64,000 nucleotides of DNA from Halieaceae bacterium. Its GTDB lineage: Bacteria > Pseudomonadota > Gammaproteobacteria > Pseudomonadales > Halieaceae. Made by a program: the position numbers and the translations under genes. Positions 63,063-64,000 of this stretch are shown here, in pieces. The stretch spans positions 49,929-113,928 of the forward strand of contig CACCPA010000006.1 in assembly GCA_902547755.1 (NCBI GenBank). Reading direction: 5' to 3'. Each line of letters opens with the position of its first letter. Position 1 is the first letter of the stretch. The notes under the pieces are model-generated. The model was not told the DNA's origin and ran no database searches. It saw nothing but the letters and a program-made list of their open reading frames with translations.

Positions 63063-64000
63063 GCTTGCTCCTCACCAGCGAGAGATTCGCCTTCTAAGCT
63101 GTCTGACTCGTTAAACGAGAAAGCTAAAAGTGTTAAATCATCACGAAACGGCGCTTCACCTCGATACAAGTCAACGCTGTTCATTATTTTTTCCACTATG
63201 TATCGAGGGGACCTATCAGTAGCCTGCTGCAAAAGCTTCAAAACTCGTCGTCTTCCGAAGGCTATTGGTCGTTCCTCGGGGCTCATTACATCAGTTATAC
63301 CGTCAGTAAGCATGACAAAAGAGCCACTCGGATCATTGATCTCGTGTGTCGAGAACTCGAATCCTTCTTTCACTCGAGTCGAACCGACGGATTTTCTATC
63401 GCCAACCATCTCTGTAGCGCCATCACTTTGCACCTGGAAGATAGAGGCCTTGGCGCCCGCAAATTCGAGTTTGCGACTACTGCGATAGTAGATGCAAACG
63501 CCACCGTCGAAGCCCTCTTCATTTGTGTTTTTCTGATCAGTCTTGCTCAATGTATCTTTTAGAAGACTGTTCACCTGAGACAGGTATTCCCCGGCGCTCT
63601 GATAATTGTCAGGCGTGATTGCCTTATCTAAATGACTTCGAGCGATGATTGATAAAAATGCTCCGGGAACACCATGTCCTGTGCAATCGACTACGGCTAT
63701 ATAAACCTTGTCTGGTAAGTCCTTGATGAAATAGATATCGCCGCCAACCAAATCTCGAGGACGCCATTCAACATTTATGTCGATATCACCCGGGTATGTT
63801 TTAGGCAGCAATGCGTTCTGAAGCTTCGCTGCATATCGGATGGAGCTATTAATCTCATCCTTAGCAACAACGAGCTCATGAGTTCGCGCATCAATAAGTG
63901 TAGCGACCTCATCTGACATCTTAGAGAACGCTTTGGACATGACCTCGATAGAAGCTCTTTCTTTCTCCTCATCAGTACCGGACGATAATGCTGTTCGCAT
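63059..64000 (-). CDS. siaA: SiaA-like PP2C/SpoIIE phosphatase, C-terminal part (5' end beyond window)
   Basis: The visible 313 residues hold a short coiled-coil (ATLIDARTHELVVAKDEINSSIRYAAKLQNALLP), which normally follows a HAMP domain, and a full PP2C/SpoIIE phosphatase domain: RPRDLVGGDIYF, VVDCTGHGVPGAFLSII, FVMLTDGITDVMS and FRDDLTLLAF carry the metal-binding aspartates. In Pseudomonas SiaA is a membrane protein of about 660 residues that dephosphorylates SiaC, so the missing N-terminus probably holds a membrane sensor and HAMP domain. The frame is open to the window edge. Confidence 0.85.
   Translation of the reverse strand: MRTALSSGTDEEKERASIEVMSKAFSKMSDEVATLIDARTHELVVAKDEINSSIRYAAKLQNALLPKTYPGDIDINVEWRPRDLVGGDIYFIKDLPDKVYIAVVDCTGHGVPGAFLSIIARSHLDKAITPDNYQSAGEYLSQVNSLLKDTLSKTDQKNTNEEGFDGGVCIYYRSSRKLEFAGAKASIFQVQSDGATEMVGDRKSVGSTRVKEGFEFSTHEINDPSGSFVMLTDGITDVMSPEERPIAFGRRRVLKLLQQATDRSPRYIVEKIMNSVDLYRGEAPFRDDLTLLAFSFNESDSLEGESLAGEEQA

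Overview
The window is dense with genes and looks like the chromosome of a marine, probably aerobic gammaproteobacterium. Gene content and the Pseudomonas-like order of core genes suggest a relative of the OM60/NOR5 (Halieaceae) group. That placement is an inference from gene content, not a phylogeny. A large central part follows an order I recall from Pseudomonas aeruginosa: dksA, gluQ, a sigma-54 regulator in the cbrB position, pcnB, folK, panB, panC, acs, pnp, rpsO, truB, rbfA, infB, nusA, rimP.

Layout. 1-3.3 kb: end of leuS, lptE, holA, and a convergent MFS transporter. 3.3-13.9 kb: the SOS mutagenesis genes imuA, imuB and dnaE2. They are not one operon but are dispersed among a TauE-like permease, a DUF885 lipoprotein, an acyl-CoA carboxylase beta subunit and a lipocalin; each has its own consensus LexA box. 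14-26 kb: cupin, CPXCG protein, Baeyer-Villiger-type flavoprotein, argG, pyrC, rnt, a LON-domain protein, a cysteine-cluster protein, an RND transporter, mpl, PPi-phosphofructokinase and an M15 peptidase. 26-34 kb: dksA with a long Ala/Lys/Pro repeat arm, gluQ, a CbrB-like regulator followed by a candidate CrcZ-like small RNA, pcnB, folK, a deoxynucleoside kinase, panB and panC. 34-38 kb: a DUF4212/sodium-solute symporter pair divergent from acs, with a perfect palindrome between them. 38-47 kb (minus strand): initiator tRNA, rimP-nusA-infB-rbfA-truB-rpsO-pnp, with a pseudoknot-capable rpsO leader.

47-59 kb is the one-carbon region. A dimethylglycine/sarcosine-dehydrogenase-like flavoprotein (plus strand) faces a six-gene minus-strand operon: MttB-family methyltransferase, corrinoid protein, DUF1638 protein, PF13769 protein, methyltetrahydrofolate:corrinoid methyltransferase and a [2Fe-2S] ASKHA reductive activase. 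Together these would move a methyl group from an unknown methylated amine to tetrahydrofolate. The acidic N-terminus of the corrinoid protein is matched by Arg/Gly-rich tails on three of its partners.

59-64 kb: MAPEG and CNNM/CBS membrane proteins, then a 0.5-kb AT-rich spacer that begins with what looks like the orphan 3' end of a tRNA gene next to a terminator. Beyond it lie AT-richer signalling genes: a class III nucleotide cyclase convergent with siaB-siaC-siaA homologues. In Pseudomonas the SiaABC switch controls the diguanylate cyclase SiaD; here the neighbouring output enzyme is a class III cyclase. The best leads for new biology are this cyclase-linked Sia module, the CbrB-like regulator with its small sRNA, and the charge-tagged corrinoid operon.
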